64,000 bases of DNA. It comes from Embiotoca jacksoni (taxonomy: Eukaryota > Chordata > Actinopteri > Embiotocidae). Location of the stretch: NCBI GenBank assembly GCA_022577435.1, contig JAKOON010000002.1, positions 12,558,184 to 12,622,183 of the forward strand, read 5' to 3'. The notes under the pieces were generated by a model. That model did not search any database. It was given only the letters and a program-made list of their open reading frames with translations, and was not told the DNA's origin. The translations under genes and the position numbers were made by a program. Positions 15,297 to 25,980 of the stretch are shown one piece after another (position 1 is the first letter of the stretch; each line of letters opens with the position of its first letter).

Positions 15297-15755
15297 TCAC
15301 TTGCAGACGAATTGGTCTACGATTTTGGTGCAGCGCTTGCACTTGACGTAGCAGCACCAGTGGAACTTGCAGTGGCAGCGCTCCACTATCTGGGCCTTGT
15401 ACTGGTCGTAACCTCTGCCGCAGCACATCAGCTCGCACCCATCCATGCCCTCCGAGGTCTTGTTGCAAAGGCGCCCCACTGTGCCCAGGGAGCCTGTGCT
15501 TTGGTTCTTCACGCAGTAGTCTGGACTGTGCTCGATGTACACCAGATCATGGCTCGTGGGAGCATTGAACTTGCTGTGCATCTGCACCATCTTTCCACGC
15601 ATGTTGAGTTTCATGGCGGCAGCACTGTCGTACTTTTCCTTCAGTGCGTCGCCCACCTTGCGGAAGTCAGCCAGCTGGAGCCAGCAGGTCTTCAGGCTGC
15701 AGGAGCCTGATACGCCATGGCACTTGCAGGAAACATGGGCAAGGTCTGACACCGT
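15297..15755 (-). CDS. wnt5a: wnt5a exon 5, coding part (C-terminal Wnt domain)
   Basis: The exon opens after acceptor tttaag|ACGGTG and runs 152 codons to a TGA at 15297-15299 (residues 227-378). It holds CKCHGVSGSC, whose first Ser (about S242) is the expected Porcupine acylation site on the thumb loop. KEKYDSAAAM, CNKTSEGMDGCELMCCGRGY and CHCKFHWCCYVKCKRC form the C-terminal index-finger region that contacts Frizzled. Sixteen of the 24 cysteines lie here. The segment with LNMRGKMVQ and SHDLVYIEHSPDYC resembles Wnt5a more than Wnt5b. The coding exon continues into the 3'UTR. Confidence 0.97.
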   Translation of the reverse strand, partial: TVSDLAHVSCKCHGVSGSCSLKTCWLQLADFRKVGDALKEKYDSAAAMKLNMRGKMVQMHSKFNAPTSHDLVYIEHSPDYCVKNQSTGSLGTVGRLCNKTSEGMDGCELMCCGRGYDQYKAQIVERCHCKFHWCCYVKCKRCTKIVDQFVCK

Positions 15756-18165
15756 CTTAAAGAGGAGAGGAAGAGGAGAGAAAGGAAATAGCTGGTTTAA
15801 TAAACAGATGAGGGGTTTGCAAAAGTGATTTTTCTTTGAAAAACAACATGCCAAAGTGACACGCTTCATATTGCAAATTTGTCCTGTCTGTATAAATATT
15901 TGCATAATGTGCTCATAAGGCATCGCTTTGCTATAGAGGACGGAATGATCCTCTCCATGTCTCCAATGGTGCACGGAATAAAACATTGTCCACTCATTTG
16001 TTCTACTTGAAAGAGGACAGCCTGGCAGCAGATATCTGGCATTACGTTTTCTTTGAGGTGGTTTCAAGATGTTTGGAAAGGAAAAGAAACCCCAGAGCCA
16101 TCTCCGACTCCATCTCCCTACAGATCAAAGCCTCAGGAGGGGAGAGCAGATGGAGCTGTTACACAGATGATCAGCAGAGACCTATCTGATTGACCTGATT
16201 GTCTCACTTCCAACCCCACTGCGCTCTTTCTACCACTGTTTGGTTGGAAAGAAGTTTATATTTTTATGTTTGTTTCTTATGTGATGACAAATACATGTTT
16301 GCTTGTGTGTGTGCAGATAACTCGGGTGTCTTACCCTCCTTCCCGCCTCGTTATTGTGAAGATTCATCAACAGCCGTGCACTCTCAGACGTTCCTTTGGG
16401 GTAGCTCTTCTCCCTCTCACGTGCGTCCACAAACTCCTTGGAGAATCTGTAGCCGTAGTTGAGGTTGTCTCCACAGCCGCCCCACAGCCAGTCTCGGGGA
16501 AGATCTTTGGGACGAGCAGCACGACTGCACCCACAGCTGGAAAGCTCCCCCTCTCTGCAGGCGCGGCTCACCGCATTCACCACCCCTGCTGCGCTGATGG
16601 CATAAGTGAATGCCGTTTCTCGGCTGCCTGCAGACACACAAACATGAGCATTGTGTCACATTTGACACAATAAGAGACAAAGAAAACAAGAAATGTCCAA
16701 GTGTTGTTTTATCATCCATCCACTGCTTCCATTTTTGTGGATTATACTTGTACATTTATTTCATATTGACTGTGTCGCACTGTCATCTTGCTTTAGAAGT
16801 AAGCATGGCGTTATGAGATGTGATGTCATATGACAGCATTCACCATACACTTAAGATTACAGAGCACTTCAGCCAAGTGCTCAGGCTCGTCATCACCAAC
16901 ATGTTGAACAGTGTAATCTAGTCTTCTGTTATTGGGCTTCAGCCAGAGAGAAGAGAGCGCCCTCCAGTGACAAAGATCCCTCTTAACAAGCAGCTGCCAA
17001 GTAACCCAAATTGAAAGTGACAACAGCTCTTTTACTTTATCTGTCATGACTGAGTGATTCTGGAGCCACCGCTCATTAACTCCCACTGTTTCTACCCTCA
17101 ACATTTCCTCCATAGAGACACGAGTTTCAGAGACTTAAAGAAAAAAAGAAAGAAAATGCACAAAAGCAGTTTTTGTTGTCACTCTACAAAGCCACAGACA
17201 AAAAGAGAAAACCAAGATGAGGAGATAAGCGAATAAAGAAGAAACAGATGACCAAACTATAAGGTTTGATGTTGACATTGAATACTAGGGCTGCTACACA
17301 ATAAAAATGCATAGCTCTTGCTTGGCCAAATCTTTAGAGAGTGTGCTATAATGACAATAACAGATGGAAAGAGAAAGAGATGAGAGGAACAAAAGAAAAG
17401 GCGAGTGAAAAGATAAGTCAAGAAAAAGACATTGAAGGGGAAAAAAAAAAAAAAGCAAGCAAAATGGAAAAGGAGACACACACGCACACATTAAATACTA
17501 CAAAAGGCAGAAAAAGACAATGCCCTAGAGGAGAAAAGATGAGTAAAGAAACCTTTTGGAAAGTCTGAAAGATATCCAGGTGGGATACTTTGGCAGGAGC
17601 AGAAATGATCAGAGAGGGGGGCTTTATTAGTTTAGTACAACTTTTAATCCAGTCTGAGGATATTGGCCTAATAGTGGACCTGTAGACAGACTAACTGTCA
17701 TCTCCCACATCGCTGCCTCCCGTCTAATGTACCCCACCCTGGAGCTAGCCAAGGAAGGCAGGGGAGGACATGTTTACTTGGCCCAAGGTGGACTGAGATG
17801 GGATGGGGATGGAGCAGGAGGGACAAGAGGAATGGGAGAACGGCTACTGATGAGGTTTCTATGAAGACGGATCTGCGGAGGGAGTCAGCAGCCCCAGAAA
17901 CACAGACCGGATCGCCAAGAACAGTTTAAAAACAGACCCACAAATTTGTACACACAAAAAGGTATATACGCTAAAATGGCACATTAAATGTTTGGATCAA
18001 CTGAACAAAAATACAGAGACCCAAGTTGTATCAATCTATCCAGATAGTTCCAGCCTACATGCAGTGGTTTTGAGATATTGCTCGCTGAGCTTTCTGCCAC
18101 TTTTAAGATACAATAGAAGATAGTACTTTCTACAGTACTCACTAGATTATAGTGATGGGAACTTT

Positions 18166-18196
<31 letters not shown>

Positions 18197-21100
18197 TTGC
18201 TGTAAGCACCACAAATGAAATTCTGTTCAACATTTACTCCATTAAATTGCATGGAGGTGAGAGAATAAATCTCAAGAGATGAATATCTCATTATATGCAA
18301 TCTAATTTGAGCGATAAGACAAGTTCTATCTTTAGATTTAGGGGAATGACCATTTAGAAACTACAAAAAAAAATCAAAAACAAGATAAACTCCAGAGGAG
18401 TCCAGCAGAGTCCTTACGTGAGCATCACAAGTACCAACTAGTATCCAAACTGATCCATTCAGATTTTGCCGCCAAGACTACTGTAACTTTGATCCGATCA
18501 CAACATTGATATTGTAGCTATTCATTATAATTTACATGGAAATGATACATAACCATTAAGAAACCTTTACATTAGAACCTCAGGTGAAGGCAAAGAGAAC
18601 TAAAACAAAGTTTCGATAGGATCCAAGAAAGGGATTTGCTTTTAGGGAAGGATTGTGAGGCTCTTGAACTTTCTATAGGAGAGCTGAGCACACTGCACGA
18701 ACGTGTGCATGCACACACAAATACACACACACGCCAACAGACACTGTAATCTCTGACAAGGTGATATATTGGTGCATACACTCGCTGCACTCCCATTAGT
18801 TGTAAATACAGGGCAGTTACAGTCCAGAGTGTGCGTCTGTATGTATGTGTGTGTGTGTGCGTGTCTGCGTGTGTGCGTATTAGATTGTCTCTCATTCATC
18901 AGGAAAAAAGCAGATTCTCCGTCTCCCTCCTGCTCCATGTCAGGAGCTGGTTTAGCAGGCCAAAGCCACATGTGATTTATCCAGCAACCTCACCCACCAA
19001 CTATTCCCTCCACACAGCTGCTGAGAATCAGCAGCGCCATACATTTCACACACACTTATCACAAACACAAAAAAATTGGGTCAGTGAGTCAGAGAGAGAT
19101 AGAATAAAGAAAGAGAAGACATAAAATGTACAGATTCCACATAACCCCGGTGAAAATGTACAGGAAATGGGTGTACGTTCGTGAACACTTATCCGTGGTT
19201 GTATCAGTATTATACGTCTTCATGTACATGTTTCTTAGAATATATATATTTTTTTGTATCCTTTGCCCTTTTCTTACCTATTTGCATGACCCGTCCAAAA
19301 ACAGAGGAGTTGTCCACTGTGCTGCAGTTCCAGCGCCGATGTCTGAACTGGTACTGGCACTCTCTAATGCCCGTCTTGGCCCCTTCACCGATGTACTGCA
19401 TGTGATCCTGGTAGAGTTGGCACAGCTTCTTCTGACCCTGTGAAAGGCCCACCAGCTGGCTGCACAGAGGCTGGGCACCGATGATGTAGGCCTCCGGGAT
19501 CAGTAAAGGGTTCATGGCCAGAGACCTGGATGAGGAGGACACATAAATGCAGTGTTTTCACACATAATATGCAAGTTTCAGGTCACAATCAACAGCTGAT
19601 TTCAATCAATTAGTTTCTCTCCATTGTTGATGAAGCTTAATCATTGAAATAAGGTGTGGTTAGTTACTCCAGGGAGTATAACCTTGTCTTTTAATGACAC
19701 TGGGCTGCAAATCTATCATTTAGAGCCAAGACCATGCTTTGAATGAAGTAGAGATGCGTGAGAAAAATAATCGTCACAGAGGGGAAAGGGAAATATGGAA
19801 AACTTAAAATAGAGAAAACAAGAATGCATGAAAGAAAAGATGGAGCAAACCTTTTTTTTTTTTTTTTTTCCTATTCAGCACCTTCTTTGTGACTGCTTAC
19901 AACCAAGCAATGTCTACTCATGCACCCTTGACACAGATTGCATATTGCATAAGCTGTGAGCAGGCAAACTACATTTAAATTTTAGACTTTTTTTTTTAGG
20001 CTTTGGGAGGTCAAAACAAACCAAAAAAACTTTGGGAGGTCATCAAACATTGAACAAAAAGTGACAATCCTGAAGATAATTTGCTGTCAAAATATTTTTT
20101 TCTTCTTCTTACGTTCTCACAAACTGTTTAGTTTTGATCTTGTGACACCTTGAGGTGTCCTGAATTCTGACCCAGTGTTGGTAAACACTGTCTTAAAAGA
20201 TAGCATGTTGCCGACTTAACATTGCCAACTGAAAAAAAAATACTCTGAAGCGCATTTCAAGATGAATTCTTCTTCACAGCAACTTCACACACACACAGAG
20301 TAAATAGCTGGAAGAGCTGTATATGCTTTTACAGTACACGTCGGAAAAAAAATCTGATCATTTCACATTAAGTAACTGCTCCATTTATTTTTAAGTAAGA
20401 GAAAGAAAAAAAGAGAAAGAAAAAATGGCTAGAAGAGAGAGAGACAGGACCAAACACACATACAGAGGAACACTAGTATGAGCATCTGGTTCCAGGCCAC
20501 AGGACAATTAGAGCAGCCCATCCCCGAGCCCCTAGAGAGAGACAATTAGCCTCCAGTGAAACCTGATCGACTGAGGAAACTCAGCAGCAAGGGAACACAG
20601 ACTGAATACACAGACAACATATACACAGAAGACAAAAAAAAAAAATCAACATACACACTTGTCTGTGTGCTCAGACACACATGCAGACTGATGCTCTGCC
20701 TCACACATACATTCAGCAGGCTCGCTGCAGCAACACGAAATCATTCACACCTGTGTCTCCTCTCAAAGAGGAAACTGAAAGACACACACACAGTTCTTGT
20801 TCCAACCTCAGCTTTCCAAAGGCGATGTGGTAATGTGCATGTCCATAATCTCATTCATTATTTAAACTTTAATGTAGCTGCCTCCTGAGCCGAGCTCATT
20901 AAATTGTGTTTATCTCCATAAATCCTCCTCAAATTAATTGTTTAATTTATTGTTTTCATATAATTTAGTCATCACCACATGATGTCACCCTTTGCTTTGA
21001 TCTGCTCATTTGAAGTAAATTAAAATCTTACACAGGAAGTTTGGGATTAAATGTTCCATCTTCTTAAACAAGCAATCTGGTTGGGATACACAATCAGACA

Positions 21101-21892
21101 AAAACACAAACAGCTAGCGGATGTAAAGATTTGTGATTTGCTTTAAGTAGTGCTTCTAAGGTGACTCGTAAACAGTATTTCCTTTCTATCAAAAGTATTC
21201 TGTTTGAGTGTAACATGCACAAATATAGACTTTTCCCCTAATAGCAGCTGGACACGCACATAAACGCACACACAAACGCACACAGAGTCCATGTTTGAAC
21301 ATATTTGGACTCCAACTCATAAACCGCAGCATTCTATGTTTTCTATAATATTCATAATTTTGGTTTGGCAATATGTGAAGAAAGAAAATACGGGAGAAAA
21401 AATATCTTCCCGAAAAAAAGTCAGCATGTATTACTTCATATGTGGTGAAACTGAAGCTGAGGAGGCTTTCTTAGCAAACATGTAGACACAAGACTAAAAT
21501 GGACTGTAAAACTATAAAGAACAAATATAAACACTAATTATTTTTTTAGATCAGTATCTTCTCAATCTTAACCCTTTTTTTTAATGTCTTTTTAATTGCT
21601 GTTGTCCCATTTACAAATGTGATTTGAGGAAAAGGAAATAATCTCTGAATACTGACAATCTTCACTTGCCATAGGAGAAATAAACACACTTTAGAAATCA
21701 CACTGTCAACAAATTAAGACACACACAGAAATGTGAAGAGAAAATTAATGCATACCACCACGAGTTGGCCTCCACCACCACCTGCATGAGGAGCGTGAGG
21801 ACTGTGAGGGCAAAAACACAGTGTCTGGAGTCCAACAGGCTGCCAAAGGGCCAGCAAACCGGCCAACACACACAGCCAAGCCCCAGGTTCAT
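15297..21892 (-). CDS. wnt5a: Wnt5a secreted signalling protein (complete CDS, four coding exons, 378 aa)
   Basis: Joining 21756-21892, 19278-19525, 16335-16627 and 15297-15755 on the minus strand gives one 378-residue frame; human WNT5A is about 380. Every intron has GT-AG ends and the phases match (2, 1, 0). The product is a lipid-modified secreted ligand acting through Frizzled/ROR/RYK receptors, mainly in beta-catenin-independent signalling. Visible features are a hydrophobic signal core at residues 26-41 before EANSWW, 24 cysteines in the mature part (the Wnt norm), the palmitoleoylated serine in CHGVSGSC (about S242), N-glycosylation sequons near N112, N118, N310 and N324, and the ending VDQFVCK. 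I prefer Wnt5a over Wnt5b because of DLVYI, CYVKCK and DQFVCK near the C-terminus, and because no FBXL14-like gene lies between it and the ERC gene. Wnt5-class identity is near certain; the a/b choice is strong but not proven. Confidence 0.93.
15756..16334 (-). other. wnt5a: wnt5a intron 4
   Basis: A short 579-base phase-0 intron with donor gtaaga and acceptor tttaag. The coding frame of exon 5 runs open a little way into it, but the residues stop resembling Wnt at the acceptor. Nothing else recognised. Confidence 0.9.
16335..16627 (-). CDS. wnt5a: wnt5a exon 4
   Basis: This 293-base exon is bounded by acceptor ctgcag|GCAGCCGAG and donor AGGAGG|gtaaga. It encodes GSRETAFTYAISAAGVVNAV, then SRACREGELSSCGCSRAARP, KDLPRDWLWGGCGDN, YGYRFSKEFVDARE and NLHNNEAGRR (residues 129-226). 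The SRETAFTYA and WxWGGC blocks are diagnostic of the Wnt family. The exon begins in phase 1 and ends on a whole codon. Confidence 0.96.
16628..19277 (-). other. wnt5a: wnt5a intron 3
   Basis: A 2.65-kb phase-1 intron. It contains a purine-rich stretch near 17340-17560, an A27 run at 18170-18196 and a short GT-rich patch near 18840-18880. No exon or mobile element recognised. Confidence 0.9.
18170..18196. repeat. A27 homopolymer
   Basis: A run of A in wnt5a intron 3. Confidence 0.95.
19278..19525 (-). CDS. wnt5a: wnt5a exon 3
   Basis: This 248-base exon is bounded by acceptor ccag|GTCTCTGG and donor ATAG|gtaaga. It encodes about residues 46-128, including EAYIIGAQPLCSQLVGLSQG, the block HMQYIGEGAKTGIRECQYQF and RHRRWNCSTVDNSSVFGRVM. 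These are among the most conserved Wnt5 segments. Four framework cysteines and two sequons (NCS, NSS) are present. It completes Trp46 from exon 2 and leaves one base of the next Gly codon for exon 4. No stop or frameshift is seen. Confidence 0.96.
19526..21755 (-). other. wnt5a: wnt5a intron 2
   Basis: A 2.2-kb phase-2 intron. It contains a T20 run near 19852-19870 and AT-rich unique sequence. No exon or mobile element recognised. Confidence 0.9.
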
Positions 21893-21904
21893 ACTGCCAC
21901 TGAT
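21756..21904 (-). CDS. wnt5a: wnt5a exon 2 (start codon and signal peptide)
   Basis: The exon opens after a good acceptor (pyrimidine tract ending cttcag) and closes at TGGTG|gtatgc. Translation starts at the ATG at 21892-21890. The same frame continues upstream into exon 1 without another ATG and then meets a TAA, so this is the first possible in-frame start. It encodes MNLGLGCVCWPVCWPFGSLL and then a hydrophobic stretch leading into VVVEANSWW, the conserved start of mature Wnt5. The n-region is long and rich in Cys and Trp, which is unusual; an internal Met at residue 36 lies inside the hydrophobic core. The exon ends two bases into codon 46. Coding part: 21756-21892. Confidence 0.9.
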
Positions 21905-22059
21905 CTGAAGGAGAACAGAGAAACAGGAAGCATGTCAGTCTACCTGCTTGTTTGAAGGATTTTTTTTTTTCTCACTCCAATTTTTTTGTGCATAATGGAG
22001 AAAAGACAGAAACAGACTTCTGTGATGTCAAAATATGTGTAGGAAATAATCTTACAGCT

Positions 22060-22081
22060 GTCTGTGTGTCTGTGTGTGTCT

Positions 22082-22150
<69 letters not shown>
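22060..22150. repeat. (GT)n microsatellite in wnt5a intron 1
   Basis: A GT array preceded by CTGTGTGT/CTCT interruptions; the pure part is about 65 bases. It lies 160 bases upstream (minus-strand sense) of exon 2. Confidence 0.97.
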
Positions 22151-22152
<2 letters not shown>

Positions 22153-22689
22153 AAATGAGAACCCTGAGGCCATCAGTGCTGCTTACACAGCAGGTCTGAG
22201 TGTGAATCACATAAGACTGATAGTCATGCACCCAGAGAAGACACAATGACCATGAAACTCCAGCTAGACATATTCATGACATTTCACTTTACTCACAGAG
22301 AGAGATACACAAAGGCAGAGAGACAGAGGCCTGTCAGATAGGGAGAGAGTGTGCGTTTTATTTTGAAATCAAACTGACCAACTATGATTTAATTTTAATG
22401 CAAGAAAAGAAAAGAAATTCTAAAAGCTGTGGGTTCAAAGTAAAACATTATTTTGGTTTTATAACATACTAGTTTCTTTTCAGTTTAAGACAGACCTGAT
22501 TGTATTTGCTCTCATTGACAAGGTTTGAATTTATTGATTTATGTAAACAACAAACAAGCTTGTACATTTGAGAAATAGAAATACAATTTAATTTAATACG
22601 TTTTCATTGCACCTAATTAAATTAATTTCAATAAGACTTAACAAGGAATATTTATGGAATTTAAAAACAAGACATCTGACTTTTGAAAT

Positions 22690-22960
22690 AGCCATTTTCC
22701 TTTTCGGTAACTGTGACGTACGGATAATAAATATCGTAAATAATATGACGAATTACGGGCCTTGTCGGTCTGAGATTTCATTCACTTAATTTGCATTATT
22801 AATTGAATGTGAATTGGCTTGACAGGAGCCACGTCAGCGGATGATGGCCTGGTAGTGTGCAGCTTTTTGCGTAACGAAAAGTACAAGGAATTAAAAGGAG
22901 GAAAAAAGTCAATTATCTTGAATCAACTGCGTGACTGGTGATATAAACTTTGGCTTCCAT
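22690..22960. promoter_or_regulatory. Candidate conserved regulatory element in wnt5a intron 1
   Basis: This repeat-free stretch has a perfect octamer ATTTGCAT at 22789-22796, followed within a few bases by TATTAATTG (homeodomain-type core). It also has TGACGT near 22713 and ACGTCA near 22833 (CRE-like halves). The density of developmental-factor sites in non-repetitive sequence next to the promoter suggests an enhancer, but conservation cannot be tested from one sequence. Confidence 0.25.
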
Positions 22961-25495
22961 TTAGGCAGAAAATGAGTTTAAATAATGACCCCCTACATTT
23001 GCAAATTAAACCGATGTGCCGCCTTCCAGTTGGGTCGTGTGTGAATTTTGGGACTGAGAGCAGCTCTAATTTGTCACGCTGCGTTATTTTCCAGGGTTGA
23101 GTTGTGGAGACCTGGACCTGCCTAAAACTCATTAAAGACGAGGCCAGGTTCACCATCACTCACCCAGCGCGTGCGCATTTACACACACACACACACACGC
23201 ACGCATACGCATGTGCTTTTAGTTTACTTGCTGCCTCAGTAATAGTTGGTGAGGTTATGTTCCTCGCAGTTCTTCCACATAAATTAAAGCAATAATCCAC
23301 ACAGGGCGGCGGTTTTACACCGATTTGAAACCAGTAATTGGAGTTGTTACGGCCGAAAGGAAGCAGATTTGAGAATATATTTTAATTTAAGAATAATTAG
23401 GTTCAACAATTAAATAGTATTTTTGTGCCAAACTGGACGTCATCAAGAGTAACTGGGGGAGGGGAGGGGGGGGGGGGGGTTGAGAAGTGACTCACGGGCA
23501 TTATTCTGCATATTCAAATCCAGATTAACAGTTATGGAACCGCAGGTGCGTAAACGTATCTGTCAATTCACAACTGAGTTTCAGACAGTAATTAAGCGCC
23601 GTTTTAAGCGCCGAGCAGTGTAAGTAGTTATTATTCCGAAATTAATATTTCTTATTCTTTTCATTGACAAGCGCTACTAAACACAAAGTAACTTTATTTT
23701 TAATATTTCTATTTCATTGTTCACTTATCATTTTTTACTTCCTGCATTTGGCACCTACAGTGTGAGCTGCTTAAATTCTGCGCTCCGTGACCCATGGAAA
23801 CGATTTGACCCGAGCGAAGTATTCATCGGACTTGGCCGGATGACTGATGACTACCCTACAGATTTTTGTCAGTGAAAGGGGCATCTACCGGAGCAAATTT
23901 CAGGAAGGGAACAGTTAGAATAACGGGAAATAGTCGTAAAAATGATGATCATCAACATTTGGATGGTGGATGATTTGAAAAGCTAAATTTACATTAAGAT
24001 GCAAAGAAAGTACTGTGGCACTCTTTTCACAAAGAGAAAATGTCTGGAAATGTTCCAAATTTAGGCCTTTATATTTTCTCCATTTTGTTACTCTTTTGTT
24101 GGGACCGTTGGACAAAAAAAAATAATTCTAAATATGATTAAATAATGGTATTTTAAAAGTTTCACCAGCAAATTATTGTGAAGATGTGAAGGAAACGCAG
24201 TGCTGCAAATGCCAAATTGTGACGAGTTGTAATTAGTGACTGGGCTAATGTTTAATTGACTTTATTTTCAGTATGACCTGCATCTTTAAACCGATGGATA
24301 TTATGAATCTTGACGATGAATTTAGACGTTTTGGGGAGATATAAATGCGCAGGGTGTAAGGGAAGAACGTACGAAATATTTAATTATTTCAGTTTTGTTC
24401 TTTTTAAATCCACTTCACCTGAAACCGCATAGCAACCCAATCTACTCTCTAATGATTGAAACATTGTCTGCTTTTAACGGCGGAGTGTCTTTTCCTCCCT
24501 TTCATGTTTACAAAAAACCAGGAGAGGGAGCCAGGTACAAGGATTTGATGAGGAGAAACAGCACAAAGAACATTGCCTGACTTTAAATGGGGTTCAGATA
24601 ACAATAGAATTTGAAAGCAGATTCAAGAATCTTGTATATACATTTAACAAATAATTTATGATTATTTTATGTTGAATTCATTATTTGCACAGCAGGACAC
24701 TGACATATGAATCACAGTCATTGGAATTGAGGGGGGGGGGGGGGTCAACATGTTTCACACATCACATCTGTCAAGAACTTCTGTCCGCATTCAAAAACCA
24801 GTATTAATACAAAAACGTCCCACTAAAGCACACATTTCCCACTCTTTAAGATTAACTGCTTTTGCATGGAAATTGAGTCAACCAGGAGACTATAGGCTAC
24901 TCACCAGAGAGCACAGCCCGCTGGAAGTTGTAATCCACTCTCTGCAGACGATATCAAACCAATAATCCCAGTGCAGGCCAGGTGGATTTAAGATTTCCCT
25001 TTCCGCTGCACTGAAGGCAAGTCCAGTTGTTTTATCCGGATCTCCTGGAAAGTGCTTAGTTGGTGTGAACAAATTGGAATGCTAAAGCTGAGAGTCCTTC
25101 AGGTTTGGTGTTTTGGTGAACACGGACGCCCCAAAATCAGTGAAAGCGCTCCGTGCGCTTCACAGCTTAAAGGTCTGGTAGAAAGCAGCGGGATGTATAC
25201 GATGTCTAAAGACAGTGGCAGGAAACAATCATTTCCTCCAACAATTCAGTGCGTGACTTTTCGGTAACCTTTAACAAATAAAAGCATCTACGTCAACCTA
25301 AAGTACTATTGGCGGAAACGTCGGGTGTACTTTGTCGATTCACTTCTAATTGAAAGCGGCCTACTTTTAAACTGTCTATTCAAGAGAAACACTTCTCCAG
25401 ATTACAGCTAAATTATTTCAAATCAAAAACGTGTAAAGTCTTGTTAGGAGCATTAAATCCAGCAGCTGACACGCTTAGGTCCTAGCGCGTTTTAC

Positions 25496-25554
25496 CTGCG
25501 GAAAGATCCACGCGGTGATCCTCGCCACAAACGACTTGTCAATTTACCCTCCAT
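25496..25554 (-). CDS. Upstream ORF in wnt5a exon 1 (24 codons after splicing)
   Basis: An ATG at 25554-25552 sits in strong initiation context (cagaATGG: purine at -3, G at +4). The frame reads MEGKLTSRLWRGSPRGSFR to the exon end. It then continues through the splice junction into exon 2, where it stops at the TGA at 21891-21889. That TGA overlaps the wnt5a start codon as ATGA. The peptide is short and basic and resembles no family I know. Its likely role, if any, is in cis, limiting or coupling Wnt5a translation. It depends on exon 1 beginning upstream of 25554. Confidence 0.5.
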
Positions 25555-25850
25555 TCTGTGCAAAAACGACTTGGACAATTCCTCAGCTCGAATCAAAAAA
25601 TCTTCACACGCAAAAAGTAAGTCACCCGCCTCACAAAAAATAAATAAAATAAGCAATTAATCGGCTCCAGACAGTATGCTCCAAAAAAAAAAAAACTTTC
25701 CGCGCGGACTATCTCCAAACAGTGCGGTTTGGCGAGCGCGCACGGTGCCAGGGGGAGGAAAAGAGCACAGCGTGTGAACAACAGCGGCTTTGCTGAGATT
25801 CCCGAGTGCGTCGTCCTCTCACACCGTATGTGCGTGTCTGTCTGAGCTGA
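25496..25850 (-). other. wnt5a: wnt5a exon 1 (5'UTR; 5' end not determined)
   Basis: A strong donor CCGCAG|gtaaaa places the 3' end of exon 1 at 25496. The exon would splice to 21904, removing a 3.6-kb first intron. In the Wnt frame the exon has no ATG and contains a TAA, so it is 5'UTR. In a second frame it contains a short upstream ORF. The 5' end is a guess at the edge of the CpG-rich block; no TATA box or initiator decides it. Vertebrate WNT5A genes are known to use more than one first exon, so another start inside intron 1 is possible. Confidence 0.55.
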
Positions 25851-25980
25851 AGTTCAGAAAAGTATCCCTCCCTCTCCTTTTCTGCCTCTCTCACCTGCTC
25901 CAGTCGCCTCCTCTCACAAACTAGCACACTGCAGCATGGATGCACGGCGCAAAACCATCTCATGGCGCATGCGCCTCACA
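25690..25980 (-). promoter_or_regulatory. wnt5a: Candidate CpG-rich wnt5a promoter with NRF1-type palindrome
   Basis: In an AT-rich, CpG-poor window this block has many CpG dinucleotides, for example in the GCGCGGA and GCGAGCGCGCACGG stretches near 25700-25745. A perfect 12-bp palindrome, GGCGCATGCGCC, lies at 25964-25975. It contains the GCGCATGCGC core recognised by NRF1 in vertebrate CpG promoters. It lies roughly 400 bases upstream of the exon 1 uORF, which fits a CpG-type promoter without a TATA box. Transcription start not determined. Confidence 0.45.

Larger units (their letters stand above)
21905..25495 (-). other. wnt5a: wnt5a intron 1
   Basis: A 3.6-kb intron in the 5'UTR. It holds a GT array (22060-22150), two G14 runs (23466-23479 and 24731-24744) and a low-repeat stretch around 22.69-22.96 kb rich in homeodomain/POU-like sites. 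In other vertebrates an alternative WNT5A promoter lies in the corresponding region; I could not identify a second first exon with confidence. Confidence 0.65.

Noticed and set aside
15252..15710. Plus-strand frame of 152 codons opposite wnt5a exon 5
   Set aside because: It is the antisense shadow of the Wnt coding exon; it has no splice signals or family resemblance.
15756..16067. In-frame extension of the exon 5 reading frame upstream of the acceptor
   Set aside because: Wnt similarity stops exactly at the AG acceptor, and the preceding Wnt residues are found in exon 4; this part is intron.
15297..21892. Assignment as wnt5b
   Set aside because: The C-terminal residues fit Wnt5a better and there is no FBXL14-like gene between this gene and the ERC gene. 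I keep some doubt because the ERC1-WNT5B and ERC2-WNT5A loci are paralogous.
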